From Thunnus maccoyii (Eukaryota > Chordata > Actinopteri > Scombriformes > Scombridae): DNA of 64,000 bases. Every line of letters begins with the position of its first letter. Position 1 is the first letter of the stretch. The notes under the pieces are model-generated. The model was not told the DNA's origin. It worked only from the letters and a program-made list of their open reading frames with translations, and did no database searches. Location of the stretch: the NCBI RefSeq assembly GCF_910596095.1, contig NC_056551.1, positions 8,357,001 through 8,421,000 on the forward strand, read 5' to 3'. Position numbers and translations under genes: made by a program. Below are positions 50,371-63,600 of this stretch, piece after piece.

Positions 50371-50780
50371 AGATTTTTATCCACTATGTAATGGTGGCAT
50401 GTGATCAGCCCCAAATTTATTCTGCAGCATGAAAATGACCCCAAACATACAGCCAGAGTCATAAAGAACTATCTTCAGTGACAAGAAAAACAAGGAGTCC
50501 TGCGACAGATGGTATGGCTCCCACAGAGCCCTGATCTCAACATCATCAAGTGAGTCCGGCACTACATGAGTACATTGTGACAGCAGGTTCTCTAAAATGC
50601 TTCAAACAACCGACCTGCCAAGTACCTTGACAAACTGCATGAAAGTGTACCAAGGAGAATTGGTGCTGTTTTAATGGTGAAGCATGGTCGCACCAAATAT
50701 TGATTTGATTTAAGTTTCTTCTGTTTACAGCACTTTGTTTTTATTAATGGCACTACTTTTGAACACATCCACACTTTTGC
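50370..50780 (+). pseudogene. Tc1-like transposase fragment
   Basis: Plus-strand translation gives ENDPKHTARVIKNYLQ, VLRQMVWLPQSPDLNIIK, PAKYLDKLHESVPRRIGAVL, then HGRTKY, the C-terminal half of a Tc1 transposase with its second catalytic Asp region (NDPKHT). The conserved Glu after NII is replaced by Lys and stops are present. The N-terminal half is missing. It ends near the T-rich element tail. Confidence 0.82.
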
Positions 50781-50999
50781 ACAGTATTGTTCATTCACAG
50801 TAGTATTTGATTTGGTAATAACTTGTAAATTAGTCCCAAGACAAACTTGTACAATGTCGTACAATACAGTGTGGTCTCTATTTGTGTGTGTTGTAACTTG
50901 TTATGTAATAACCTCGTGTCCAAAAGAGAGAGATACTATGAGAGTAAATATAACTTGCAAACTGACAGTTTCCACCATCTGTATAGGGACATGGAAAAT

Positions 51000-52900
51000 C
51001 CCAGACATTTAGAGGGATGGTTTGGTGATATGAGTGGTTGGGAGCAAAGTGCTCAATGGCATGTAAACATTAGCTGTGGAGAAGAATGTTAAAGTTATCA
51101 TCATCAAATTCAGTATGACTCAAATAAGACTTTGCCTTCCACTCAGGCTCAAGAATGTCAGAGTGAGGTTGACAATACATGCATTTTTATACTATGACTC
51201 AACGTTCGACTCAACCATTTACTCAATGAAAGTGCAGCACTGTTAATAAAAAGGGCTGAGATCAAAGATGAAACAACCTGCACATTAATTTTTAACTTAA
51301 TCTTTAATAGAAATGTCTCAAAATGGAAACATACACACCTATGTGGTTCAAAGGGTCAACATTTTAATGATAATGCAATTTATTTGAATGTGTTGCATCT
51401 TAACATCAATAAATCATTAGCATGTTTGTTTTGAGACAGTGGCAAGACAAGCGCCAGCGGCAGACTTACCACAAACAAATGAGACCTCTACTGAGGGGAT
51501 TGTCAGCTTCTACTGGCCTATAGCATACAACAAAAATAATTAATGGTCCTGTCTCATTTGTTGATGGCAATTATACATCTGTGTCATGATTTGACAATGA
51601 TACATTGATGTAAATAGATGCTGCAAGTCATATCTTGAACTCCAAACACATTCCAGTCTTTCAGACTTCATGAAATACACTCAGGCCATCAGAAGTACAG
51701 ACTGCATCAGTCATGATCATGTGCTGGTCCCTTCATCAGTGTTGATGTGTTGGTCACATGAGTTCTGTTTTTCCTATTGTTCAGGACATGCCTTAAATAT
51801 CGTCAACATTTTGTTTCCTATGATGTCTTTTTTTTTTAAAATCAACTATGAATTCTGAAACATGACTTTATAGAAACTAATATTCCTACTGAAGATTGGC
51901 AGTGATGTCATATTGTCACAGCCAGCAGGGAACAACTATCTGGTGTGTTTTAAAAATGCATTTACAAAATTATTACGTCTCTTGTGCAGTGATGGATCTG
52001 TGTGATTAGATTTTCATTTTCTTAGATTTTCAAAAAGTTACATTGTCATGCTGTATTAAGTGTACAGAATTCACTGTATACACATTCTACATTAAAAACA
52101 AATGTTTATCATTGTAGTGCAAAACTAATTTTAAAGTTTAGACCAAACTCATTTCTCAAAAAATAATAAATTGCTATGTTTTGGTCTCAACTACTCGTAA
52201 TAAACTTCTAAAACACATTTTGCTATGTGAGTTTTGACTGGAATGTCCTGAACACAACACTGCAAATAACTATATAAAGAGAGTTTTTGACAACAAAACA
52301 AAGCACATCATCAACCAACCAAAGTAAAAAATATATATATTACAGAATACTTCACAAACGATAGAAAAATATCTACTGTGCGCTGTGTGATCGTCACTAA
52401 ATAAAACTCGACAATTTCAAAATAAACAGGCAAAACAAAAGTAACAACAGTGGAGAGCTACTGCAGTGCATATTTTTTCCTTCTTTGACCTTGACATTCA
52501 CATTCTTCTCGATTGTAATGCTGTTGTCGTCTCAATGATGGAAAGACGACAGGGACCTCATGTATCTGAGGTCTTTCAGTTAGATTTTCACAGCAATACC
52601 AATCCTTGTCATCACATTTAAGTCTGTTTTAATTACAGACATGTCATGGTGTCCTACCTGGTTATTATTGCCTCTCTATGTCTACTAAGCAAAGATACTT
52701 TTGTTGAAAACTACAGAGGGCAGTCGGTGAACAAATAAAGGCAGATTATGTAGGATTGGCATGACTGAGGGACATGTATCACCTTAAACAGATGTGTACA
52801 ATAACTGGATATACAATGAGTGTACAAGATATAGTAGTAAACATTTTTTGTACTGACCTGTTTTAGTGGATATCCCATTTTGAACTTTTTAAACATTTAA
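51000..52900. other. Intergenic DNA between pla2g1b copy 2 and prkab1
   Basis: AT-rich, without recognisable genes. The rightmost part (from about 52940) probably belongs to the prkab1 3' UTR. Confidence 0.5.
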
Positions 52901-52943
52901 ATTGGAGTTTTAATTTATGCATTTACAAAAAAATTGTAAATCT

Positions 52944-52949
52944 TTTATT
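52944..52949 (-). terminator. prkab1: Candidate prkab1 poly(A) signal
   Basis: AATAAA on the minus strand about 205 bp after the prkab1 stop. Other AT-rich candidates lie further on, so this is tentative. Confidence 0.35.
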
Positions 52950-53152
52950 TTAATCCTTAATGTGATTCCTTCGTCTCATTGAGAGCTGCTTCTTCCATGT
53001 CATGATGTGGATTTAACAGGTGAAGCCTGTGAGTAATCTGTAGTGGATTCACCTGATCTCTCTACTGAATTGAAAGAACATGTGAAGCTAATATTTTGTA
53101 CACTCAGTGTACAGTTAACACACTGGGATAGACTTAAGAAGACAATCTTTCA

Positions 53153-56100
53153 TCAGATGGGTTTATATAGTAAGGTGGTGACATACTTCTTTTTGTAGCG
53201 ATGTGTCGCACTGAGTACCATCACTCCATCCTGTGACAGAAAAAAATATCATGGAGGAAAAATGTTAAACTTTCAACTTTCTAAACAATGAAATGCATGC
53301 TTACAAAAGAGAAGGTGTACGTTAAACCTTCTAACATGTCATTAACCTAAGCAAACCTTTTAGTGTGCTGTTCTTGTTGTATGGAAACATATAGGCTTTA
53401 ATAACAGTTACACAGAGTATGGTTCAGGTAGCCCAGTGGTAGTGAAATTTATCATCTCATAAAGCAAATGCATTCCTGACACCGCCCCATGTCCAGTAAT
53501 TTTACTCTAATGCAAAGCACACAACAGTGTTTTGTTTATAGTGCCCTGTTTATTCAATTATTTTGCCTAAAAAGGTGCCTTTGCACTAGGTTTATTTTAG
53601 CCCAGTAGCTATGAAATCATCCTATAATCATGTAAGAGTTCTGGCAGTAAGCACTTAGTCTTGTAGGTTTTCATAGGAACATGAGATAACTAACAGAGCT
53701 CTAGAGGGGCCAAATCAGCTGCTCCCAAACTGCCAGTCCACCTATCAAAAAGCTGTGAAATTACAAAGTAACAGTCTCAAAATTTATGATATGAAATCAT
53801 ATGTTAACGACAGACAGATTTATTTACTTCAGTTTAAGAAAATATTAGTTTTCATATATATTGCAGCATTTTATCTATCTCTTGTACAATTGTTTGATCA
53901 CAGAAGGTTTGGGTATCGGTTGAATTTTATCGACTCCGATTCTGCTCATCAATTAAGGTTCTTCGATTTTCAGTCTTTTTCTGATAAACCTTCAAACGTT
54001 ACTCCAATCGGACTTCCTGGATTGTATTTCATTGTCTCACCAGCACTTTAAACAACATGCCCACACCAACACAGCCCCTTATATTGTTTTACACAGCGCT
54101 GTTTTCAGTCTGAATGCAGCTGAGGAGTTCCTGTATGTTGCTGAACAAGAAAAAGTTGACACTCGGGCTAGGACACCGCACACTGCTAAAAACTACTCAG
54201 CTCTGTAACCACTGAATCTAAATTTCATCTCATGGTCTTCTCATATAATCTCAAATAATCTTGCTTTTAATTTGACAAGATCACATTATTAATTTCTGGT
54301 TGACATTGTGGATGTATGTGATGTGCTACTGTGTGTAGCTTTGTATTTTATATAATGTGTCCTGTGTGTTTTTTGCTTTGTACTGTTTGTTATCGTGCTA
54401 TTATATGTTTTATTTGTAAGGGACTGCAGATGAAAATTAGCTTTAAAGCAAACTCTGGTGCAGTGCATCAAATGTTAACGTTTATGTTTAAATTTGTGCA
54501 ATACACATCAAACACCGGACGTTCTTTTAGATCGATGCCATGCTGCCTTAAATGTTTGGTCAAATTGGATGTGCAACCTGACTTACAGCTAATTAGCTTC
54601 CTACATGCATTGCACTTTGCCCTATTGTTTGTTTTTTAATAAAGTGAAGCCACACTTTTGAGCGTTTACCACAGTCTAACTTTCACTACTGATGTGATGT
54701 TAGCCGTGCATGCTCCTGTCTAAACAAATCAACACGCTGTTGCATCGATGCATGATGCAGACAGATCCTGGCAGATAGCCACGTCCTTGCAGATATGTAG
54801 CCTTAGTTTGCCATAATAAAGGGTTGTCGTGTTTAGGAACCGATAAGCAGAATTGAAATTCAAATTTTTTAATGGGTAGCCGGTTCTTGGCATTTTGGAT
54901 TCAGGTCTAACTAGATCACAGTTGCAAACAACACCTGCGTTGCTTTCAAGAGAACGACACATCCTAAGAACAAAAATTACCATTACAGATGAAGCCAACT
55001 GGAAAAAAGTTAATGAGTGGCTACCTGACCAGCTGCCAACTGATATGGAAAATACTGCAGGTGGTTAAGATGGGAATCTACAAGCATGGCACAAGTGTGT
55101 ACTCTGCTTGTATGTTTTACTTTTTCCTCTTTTTTCCCCATTTAGTCTGACACAGCTATATGTATTTATATATAGACCTGCATGTTTAGTTTGTTTTTCC
55201 TGTAACACTGTGGGAAAAGAGGGCAATTATCTGTCCTTCAGTTCCATTTATAGAAGCTTATTATCATCGTTGGCATTCCAGAGATGCAATCTGCTGTGCA
55301 AGCTTTCTAACAATGGCAGCAGCTCACAGTTTCTACTAAAAACGCTAGCAAAGCTGGTCATTTCTCAGGTGTCAACACAGAACGTTTTTCCCGTATTTTA
55401 GCAGCCACGTGATGCTGAAAAAAAGCATGATTCGGTCAACTTGAGACCTTACCTTAATGGAGAGAGCATAGAGGTGGTTGAGCATGACGTGGTTGGGTTC
55501 TGGGAGCAATGCAGGGTCACACTGGACATGAGAAGAAAGAAAAAATAAATAAATAAATGAGGTTGAAACAGGTTTTCTTTATCTTTTTATTTGCTGTATT
55601 TATTTTGCCTGTCCAATGTTTTCTAATTCCACATTTCTATGATATCCAGTAGATCTTCAGGTACATTGCTTGCCTCATTTTATAGGTTTTTCTTAATCAA
55701 TTACTGGTGGTGGAATTGTCTGAAGAGTTTTTGATTAAACTACTGTTCCATTGTTACAGCCTATGCCTCATGTTTAGAGACTTTGTTTCATAATGACTCA
55801 ATGCCTGATGATAGTCTATGACCCAAACTTCGATTTCTGAGTAAACTTGCAAAACTTGGAAATAACTGAATGGAATAAGCCTAGATTAATTGCATCACAG
55901 TTGCTTACAGAAATTCCGGTGTCTTTGTTGAGGATGACCTGTAGCAGATGAGGTGGGAGTATGGGTGGAGACTTAAACTTCTCCTCCTGTTTAGGAACAT
56001 AGGCGTCCTGATGATACGGCCCGGGAGGAGAGCTGGAGAGGTCTAATGAAGGAAAGGAGAAGCAAGGGTGGGACAGTATGACTCAGACAGAAAATTATTT

Positions 56101-58234
56101 CAAACATTTCATTGACTTGTGTAGAAATCCTGGCCTCTTCATACACACTACCAAAAAATGACTTGTAAAATTCCACTGATAAGTTTTAATTTCCCAACTG
56201 AATTTGAAGATCAAGGTTAATATTTGATACAGTGTTCACTGATGGTGAGTGGAAATTGTGACCAAAATGACCAAATATAAAGAAAAAACAAGTAAAGATT
56301 TGAATTATTTGTTTTCCTGTACCTGCCTTGACACAATGCGCTCAATGTCACTGAAGGTTAACAGAGCAGATGTAAAAGTGGGTCGTCAGAACTCACCTGA
56401 CATGTCAGAGCACTTCTGTGAGTCCACCATCAGAGCATCAAACACCTCAAAGTCAGTTTTCTTCACCTGGATGATATTGTTGACTGTGCCAAGCTGGCTG
56501 GTTACAACAGGCTGTTAGGAAACATGAAACAGTGACTTTCATAACTAAAGCTCAAAAAGGTATAAATGGTGAGTTTGTTTGTTTGAGTTTGTTTCAAACT
56601 AGAAATACTGCCCCAAGGTCGTATGCTTCCGCCAACCAATCGAGTTGCAGTTTACATCCATGTCTGTCCAGACTCATAATATTAGTAGTGACGACTTTGA
56701 AGGAATTTAATAAAAGGTATTAAGTGTATTTTGCTTGTATGTGTTCACATGCTTGGCCAATAAAGCTGATTCTGATAGAACACAAAGTTGTAGCCATGAC
56801 AGTAGACGATGCTTCAGATATGGATGTTGCTGCAATGAAGCTACAAATTCTAAAATGTGGATGCTTCACACACATCTTCAACCCGGCAGCACAGAAGATC
56901 TATACAGTCACCACAGTTTCGAGGTAGACCCCAAGATTAGTGTCACTAATTCAGTATCCAACTAAATGTGAAGTTGACCTTTGACCTTTTGGATATAAAA
57001 TATCATCACTTCATTCATCATTTTATCCTTATAGACATTTGTGTGAGACTTTGTCATAATTAGCGTATGAATTCTTGATTTATGGCCACATGTTTTGTGA
57101 GGTCACAGTGACCTTGAGCTTTGACCACCAAAATCTAATCAGTTCATCCATGAGTCCAAATGGATGTTTGTGCCAATTTTTAAGAAATTCTCTCAAGGTG
57201 TTCCTGAGATATCACCTTCATGAGAATGGGACAGACGGACAACCCGAAAACATAATTACTTTGGACACACCGGTCACCGGCATGGAGGCATAAAATCATA
57301 CTTGAGTTTGAGAATAATTACTGACCTCAGCTGGGTCGTGGGTCCACTGGCCGTCCACATAAAACTTGTACTGATGCTCCCCTTCAGGTAGATCAACAAT
57401 GGCCACAAAGGTGTTCTGACTTTGACAGATGACAAGAAGAAGCATTTGGCACACAAACGAGTTGACACAGTGCTCATTTTTTTAATCTTCAAACTTGTCT
57501 GTGAAATGCATCTGCACTCTAATTGGAGAGCTGAATGTAACTAGTCACCAGACTTGATCTAGAAAACCATTCTTACTTCCACACACTAAAGAGATACAGT
57601 GAAAGTTTGGATATCAACCTGAAAATTGTATTCAAGACACATGAGTGCTATTAGCCTCAGTGAGAAATGATAAAGATTCCTATTTCCTATTATATTATAT
57701 ATATTTATCATTGTAACTAGTAATGAGTAAAGAATTATAACAGACAAAATTTCAAGAGACACCTGAAAAACACACTTTCCCACATAGGACACCCGCTCAC
57801 CTTCTAATCAGAGGAATCTTGTTGGCCCAGTTGTTGAAGGATCCAGAGAGGTAGACCTCCTTGCCATCTCCAGTCCAGCGAAAGACTGTTGGCCGGTCTA
57901 AAGTTGGCCCTTTGTCTTCTGCTTCCAAGTCTTGCTGCCATGCAAGGAACTCCTCTTTCTCTAAAGGAGCCTGAAATACCCATCAAACAATCACTATTAG
58001 CCATTTGTTCATTCACCTTATGTGCAAGAATGGAATTTAAAAGAGCCTATGGGCACCAAATGACAGATAATCCGTCTTACTTACTTTCATGTCTTCACCA
58101 TGAAAAATATCTGCATCCTCAGGGCTGTCCATCAGGATTTTTGGCCTCTCTCCCTCCTTGATACCCCTACTGTCCCTCCGCTGAGCCTTCTCCCCCTGGC
58201 CCATTGCAGCCCTCTCACTGCTTGTGTTCCCCAT
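53153..58234 (-). CDS. prkab1: AMP-activated protein kinase subunit beta-1
   Basis: Regulatory and scaffold subunit of AMPK, tethering the catalytic alpha and nucleotide-sensing gamma subunits and binding glycogen. Coding exons (minus): 58234-58085, 57970-57801, 57419-57326, 56511-56397, 56042-55909, 55521-55453, 53230-53153; all phases join to 269 aa (human 270). It starts MGNTSSERAA, with Gly2 the N-myristoylation site. PKILMDSPEDADIF identifies beta-1 rather than beta-2. The CBM48 glycogen-binding module spans about 65-160: SGSFNNW (Trp98), QYKFYVDGQW (Lys125, Trp132). Ser107 corresponds to human autophosphorylated Ser108. The C-terminal alpha/gamma-binding domain runs from PPILPPHLLQVILNKD to YVTTLLYKPI. 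No defects seen. Introns hold SINE-like and hAT debris. The neighbouring pla2g1b genes recall human 12q24. Confidence 0.96.
54430..54490. repeat. Short interspersed sequence in prkab1 intron, also at 62.7 kb
   Basis: 'attagctttaaagcaaact' and 'ctggtgcagtgcatcaaatg' resemble 'gttagcttcaagctaactc' and 'tagtgctgtgcatctttaat' at 62687-62727. Probably diverged copies of one unnamed repeat. Confidence 0.4.
56580..57295. mobile_element. Interspersed fish repeat in prkab1 intron
   Basis: The left end has 'aaggtcgtatgcttccgcca' and the right end has 'tgaccttgagctttgaccac', 'gtgttcctgagatatcacct' and 'ggacagacggacaacccgaa', ending near 'cggtcaccggcatggaggca'. These are hallmark phrases of a widespread teleost repeat. 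A hAT transposase scrap lies in its middle. Confidence 0.75.
56755..56900 (+). pseudogene. hAT (ZBED-like) transposase fragment
   Basis: Plus-strand translation includes MTVDDASDMDVAAMKLQILK followed by CGCFTHIFNPAAQKIY, matching the catalytic-core segment around the conserved DNAxNMD...GCxAHxLNLAxQ of hAT transposases. Only about 50 residues remain. Confidence 0.75.
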
Positions 58235-58267
58235 GGCTTTGTCTTCTTGTAGACTGGTTCAAGGTCA
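58085..58267 (-). other. prkab1: prkab1 exon with start codon (exon 2)
   Basis: Begins after a TACTTACAG acceptor and gives 33 nt of 5' UTR before the ATG at 58234. Confidence 0.8.
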
Positions 58268-60245
58268 CTGTAAGTAGAGTTTTAATGCCAATCAGCAACT
58301 CAGAGAAGACTGCGGAAGATCTGACATTTTATAAATAAGGTAATCAATCATTAATGCCTAGCTGCTACTGGAGTACTGAACAAAACTTGCTTTTAAGACC
58401 TCATCATTCAAATGAGAAAGATGACATTTTTACACCTAAGGCACTTAAGTTCCTATCTAGAATGATTTAAATTGAGTGCAACAGCAGTATAAGATCATTT
58501 AAATATGCAGAGAGCAAATTACAAGCAGCAATGAGTCAGAATCACGCGGAAGGTCTTGACGGACTTATACTTTGCTCGACTTATGAGGGAAATACCAGTT
58601 CTTTGCACAACATGGTTTTACAAACAACAAACACTGTAACTGTATGATCATAAAACAATCCCTGCAGCTGGGAACTGGATAGTAGTCAGTGGACGAGTAT
58701 TTTTTCCCCTGTACCACCCGTGGCACCTGCGTTGTTAAGAGTTTGACCTTCTTGTTATGTTAGGTTCAAAGTGATCCTAACATAACATTTATTTCAGCAT
58801 GACATCTTCTCTATTTAAAAAGTAGCAGTGTTTTTGTGTGGTTACCCTATTTACTACAGATCACCTATTTGATACATTACTAAAGACGATTTTCAAAGTA
58901 CAACACCATATTGTTGTTTATGAAAGTTTGTCCTACCTTCCAGACAGCTTTGCGTTTTACATTAATTTCACTACAGTATACTTGAAGAGACAAGAAACCT
59001 TCTTGAGATAAAAAAAAAATCCATCACAATTAACACATGTATCTGCTTTCACTTTTTAATTTTTGTATTTAGATATGTTACTGTTGCAGCATGTTGTTAG
59101 TAATGCAATGCTGACTACAAAACTGTCAGTTGTGTCAGTTATGTAAGTATGCAATGGTGTCATAACCTTGGCAAATAAAGCTAGATTCATAGTAATGGAC
59201 TACCTATTTCAATTACCTATTTCAGTGATGTTGCAAGCCAGTGCAAATTGATTTCCATATCATTGTGAAATGAACTGAAACTAATGGCTGCCTGAAAGGT
59301 AGGAAAAACACATCAAAATCCAAGACACTACCAGAGGTGAAGCTGAAAATGTCAGCCAAAGTTGTTTCAAATGGGAAAATATACTGCATCGTGTGATTTT
59401 TATGTGTCACTGTAAATACATTCACTCAGTTTAAGGTGAGGCAAAATGGTGAAAGAGGAAGTTTGTATTTTATATTATGAATTCAATGTCTGAGTCTGGG
59501 TTTGAGTGGGGACTGGTTAGGCTACAAACAGAGTCACTGAATGAGACAACTTTTCTCAAAGAGAGGTATTTTTGTGTCCAATCGCTTAGACACTGTGGGC
59601 TATTTGGATGAAATATAAAGAAATGTTAATTTTCTCTCAGTGTCTGATTATAGACACTAATAGTCTCAGTTTTGCTTCTCATGTATTCGCATCACAGGAG
59701 AAGCACAATTTGGGGTTAAACGATGAAATCACTCGTTTATTACAGGCTCTAATTTTATAACTATTAGTTCCTCCAGGGGTTTGACTTTAAACAAAGTACG
59801 TTAAGTACTGCTTCCACAAGGCATAATATTCTGACAATAATTGTGAGACGATGATAATAATTTAAAAAATAATAATAATAAAACAGGTGTCATTTTATGT
59901 AGGACAAGGATAAGCTAACTCGTGTTAAAATATGATGTGCAAGAATAGAAACTGGACTCTAACTCTTCTGGGATTACAGTTTGATTCGTCTTTGTTGACT
60001 GAACGGCAGATAATTTCGTGTCCGTTAATGTTGGCTGAGTAACGCTGGATATAAGAGGTACCGTTACACGGTTTACTAAAGCTAACGTTACTCTGTTAGC
60101 AGCTAACATCAGTTCGTTGTGTCGTTGGGATTGGCTGGACTTCCTGTTAACTCAAACAGTGCTACTGGCTGCAACCTAGAAGTGACACATAAATGTGTAA
60201 TCATTTCATTGACAATAGATAGAGACAGGCGTTGTGCTTTTTTAC
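58268..60245 (-). other. prkab1: prkab1 intron 1
   Basis: About 2 kb with no gene or clear transposon. Possible 'gctaacgtta' repeats occur near 60080. Confidence 0.6.
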
Positions 60246-60310
60246 CTGAGGAGCGCTCACGGTCGTAGCTGTCAGTGTTAGCTTGTCAGACCCATTTCAC
60301 CGGAGAACTA
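60246..60310 (-). other. prkab1: prkab1 non-coding first exon and promoter region
   Basis: Ends at CTCAG followed by GTAAAA; the upstream limit is approximate. CpG content is raised from about 60240 to 60700, as at housekeeping-type promoters. No TATA box seen. Confidence 0.6.
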
Positions 60311-60393
60311 AACAAAACAAACCCACCCCCTTGGTATGCGCTTGTGCGGTAGATCAAAGAGAAACCCGATTGGATGAGCTGGAGGCAATGTTG

Positions 60394-60570
60394 TTTCCTA
60401 GGATGGCGAAGTCATGACTCGGCCTCTGATTGGCTTACCCTGATATTCTTATTCTAACTCTAACCAGTTTCTCATGCCTCAAAACCTAACCAACCCAACC
60501 AACAAAGGCAATGAGTACTAGCCAATCAGAAGCAGAGTACGGCGGCTCATAACTTCGCCGTCCTAGGAAA
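60394..60570. mobile_element. Palindromic MITE next to the prkab1 promoter
   Basis: The left arm (TTTCCTAGGATGGCGAAGTC, then CTGATTGGCTTAC) and the reverse complement of the right arm (TTTCCTAGGACGGCGAAGTT, then CTGATTGGCTAGT) form an inverted repeat of about 55 bp around a centre rich in CTAACC/AACC. It encodes nothing. Confidence 0.85.
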
Positions 60571-60585
60571 AAAAAAATGGCGGAC

Positions 60586-60698
60586 GATGGAGGGACGATT
60601 TGCGCACAAGTACAGATCTCTCGCGAGACCTGTACGCTAACCTTAACCTTAGCCTAACCCTGACCCGCACTCGCGAGAGTTCGTCCCTCTGGCCCATC
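60586..60698. mobile_element. Second palindromic MITE with TCTCGCGAGA motifs
   Basis: The left arm GATGGAGGGACGA ... CTCTCGCGAGA pairs with the right arm CTCGCGAGAG ... TCGTCCCTCTGGCCCATC. TCTCGCGAGA is at 60619-60628 and CTCGCGAG at 60670-60677. The centre is a CTAACC-type tract. Confidence 0.7.
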
Positions 60699-60699
60699 C

Positions 60700-63600
60700 A
60701 ACGTAGCATTTACCAACCCGAATACTCCCACAATATATTTCCCGACATACACTTATTACCACAGAAATGGTTGAAAACTATTTCAATGTTAGTATTTCAT
60801 AATCAGTATGATTATTATCATAATCACATTTCTAAGTCTGTAGTGCTCCGTAATGATAGATGTAATTATATATACTGAACGCTAGATGGAAGCGTGGGTC
60901 AAATTTAGAATATGAACAGCATGAAAAATACAGCTCTTCTGTACATATAAATATAATATTTAATGAACCAACGAACGGGTGAGCCCATATTTTCAATGTA
61001 TAGCCTACAATGTATATAAAATGTATTCTGCTGTAATTGTGAGCTGGAAAGTGTACTTTTGGTAATATTGATAATAATGTAACTGTTAAAAACACTATCT
61101 TAATTTTTTTGGTCAAATGTGCAACACGTCTCAAAAATATGAAATAAAAAGTTCTGCAAAGATTCAGTCGGGAAAATGGTTGTTGCCACTGAACAACTTC
61201 TTTAGGTATATATATAGCCTACATATACATACATATACTATGTATATTGTTGTATATTCCGTAGGCATACATATAGCATATTGTTATATTGTATTGTCTC
61301 TCTTAGTTTATGTTGTTTTGTATATCATGCCACTGATTACTGATTTCTGTCAGCTGGTGACAGTATCCTCAGCTGAATTTAACCTACTGATAGAAAAATA
61401 AAACACAGCATCATTGAGCTATTCTTGACATCTGCCTGGATTTTTTTCAGCAATCATCATCATGTGTATTGAGTCAGTACAACCTGCCATTCACACAAAA
61501 GGTCTTCAGGTGCCCTTTGAACTGTGGAGGTCCAGCTGCAACAATGCATAACAAGGTCACCTTCAAAATGGTCCTTAATTCCAAACTAAGACCACACTTT
61601 GCTCCATGTGAGATCTGTAATGCCTCAGATATCACACTCTGTAGGGATCCCTAATCAGTGCCAAACTTCATACAGCTGCTGTGGTCACAGTTGACTTGAG
61701 CAGTGCTGTTGTGCCAGTGCTACTATAGATGAAGCAGACAATTTGACTTGTCATAGAAGGAAAAGCACAGGTGTAATTAATAATAATAACAATGACTTAT
61801 AGTTCTAACTCAGGTGTACCAGTCATACCAGTGAGCCATCATGCATAACACTATGGCTCTTTAAGTGACACACCTAATGGATAGTAGATACGGAATTACC
61901 AATATGATTAGTTACACCTGTGTTGGACCTGTTTAAAATATCTGCTGCAAGACGGTCCATTACTGATTCACAGAACAACTTTATGTTCTCATTTTGTTTG
62001 CAGTTGTTTGCATTTCTTTAAAGCTGTTGCTTACACAATACAGGCTGAACATTTTTTTTAAAAAAAGGTGGTTGCTGTGTATCTTTTTGCAGCAGTGCCT
62101 CCCTTGGCTGTTCTGATGATAGCGTGTGGGATTATTTTTCTGTCCTGTGTCTTTAGCTCTTTCATCTCATGGGGTGCAGATCAGTCCCTTCTGTTACAGT
62201 ACCCTTTGTAACAATCTTTGTTTTATCATCACCACCATTCCCTAACTACACCAATTCTCTTTTCCACAAATAGACATAGAACTAACGATGTTCACCCCCA
62301 AACACTACTCCAACATTCTCCAGACACAGGGGGCAGTGCATGCTGGAGGCTTTGGTACATAATGAGCAGCTAAAAATAAAAAAAAGCATCCAACAGAGAA
62401 GTCTGAACTGATGGGAGGTTAGATTTCACTGGACCATTTAAAAACAGAAGAATTTACATTTCACAACGTCCCATTATCTAGAATGTCACAGCAGACACAG
62501 CTTCAAATTATGGGCATGATCACAGTTGATTGCAGTACACAGATGTCACCCCACACCAGGTGTTCAACTAAAGAGATTTAATTTTTCTCTTCATAGCCTT
62601 TATGTCTTATTATAACCAGCTTACTATATACTGAGAAAATGTATGTTGACCAATGTGAAAACAAAAAGACTGTGATTGTGTGACTAGTTAGCTTCAAGCT
62701 AACTCTAGTGCTGTGCATCTTTAATGTTTCAAACTGCACACTGTCCCATTCAATAAATAAATAAATGAAAATCTCACTCACCTATGTTTATGTACATGTT
62801 TTGGTGGTGGCAGAGCAGGAGAGAGATGTATGCCATACAACTCTTTCACTATAGCACTTAAATATTGCATCGAATGAGCTTCAATAAAAAAAAAAAAAGA
62901 GCCAGGTATGTTAGACGTTTGTCCTGGAACCAGACGGCTGTAATTGGCTCAGCTGCAGAGACTGAGTGGGCTCCAAGGAAGAAGTTGGCCTTGCTGTTGG
63001 AGGTGGGATGTGATGTTTTTGCTTGCAGAGGTGGATCTAAAAATGGATTGTGGTTGGAGAGATGGAGTAGGCTGGTATGAACATGAACAACAAAAGGACA
63101 AAGACTGAGATGATAGTGGGTAAATATTGGATCATTTTTATGACTTCATTCAGTCCGTCTATGTAGATATCACTCCATATCTACCTTATTTGATATTTTA
63201 TTATTATTATTATTATTACATATTTAGGATAATTTACCTCTTCATAAAATTTACAACCTGAATGTCCACTTTGATAACATCCTAAACACCAGAAAGACTG
63301 AAGCTTAACCCTAAATTTAGAGAGATCCAGTAGTCTCATTTCAAACCCCATACTGGCTCATAAACCTGCTGATGAAGTCTGTGATATGACTGATGTGCTG
63401 ACATTTTACTGTGGCTCCATTCTGGCACTGCCTCCCCAGAGCCATGACCACACTGCGACTCTTGTTTATCGTTACTCATCCCTGCTGAGTGAACTCATCT
63501 CACAGCAGCAGCCGGCCGCATCATAACACCTTAGCCAACAGCTGGCCCTTATATGCTCTGTAGGACAAGCCAGATAACCTTTATACTGTGCTCCTCTGGA

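Noticed and set aside
53755-54051. 98-codon plus-strand ORF in prkab1 intron
   Set aside because: No recognised domain, low-complexity AT-rich composition, opposite strand to the gene.
61469-61654. 61-codon ORF with several Cys/His (CPLNCGG, CEICNASD)
   Set aside because: The spacing does not match a zinc-finger family I know and there are no supporting exons.
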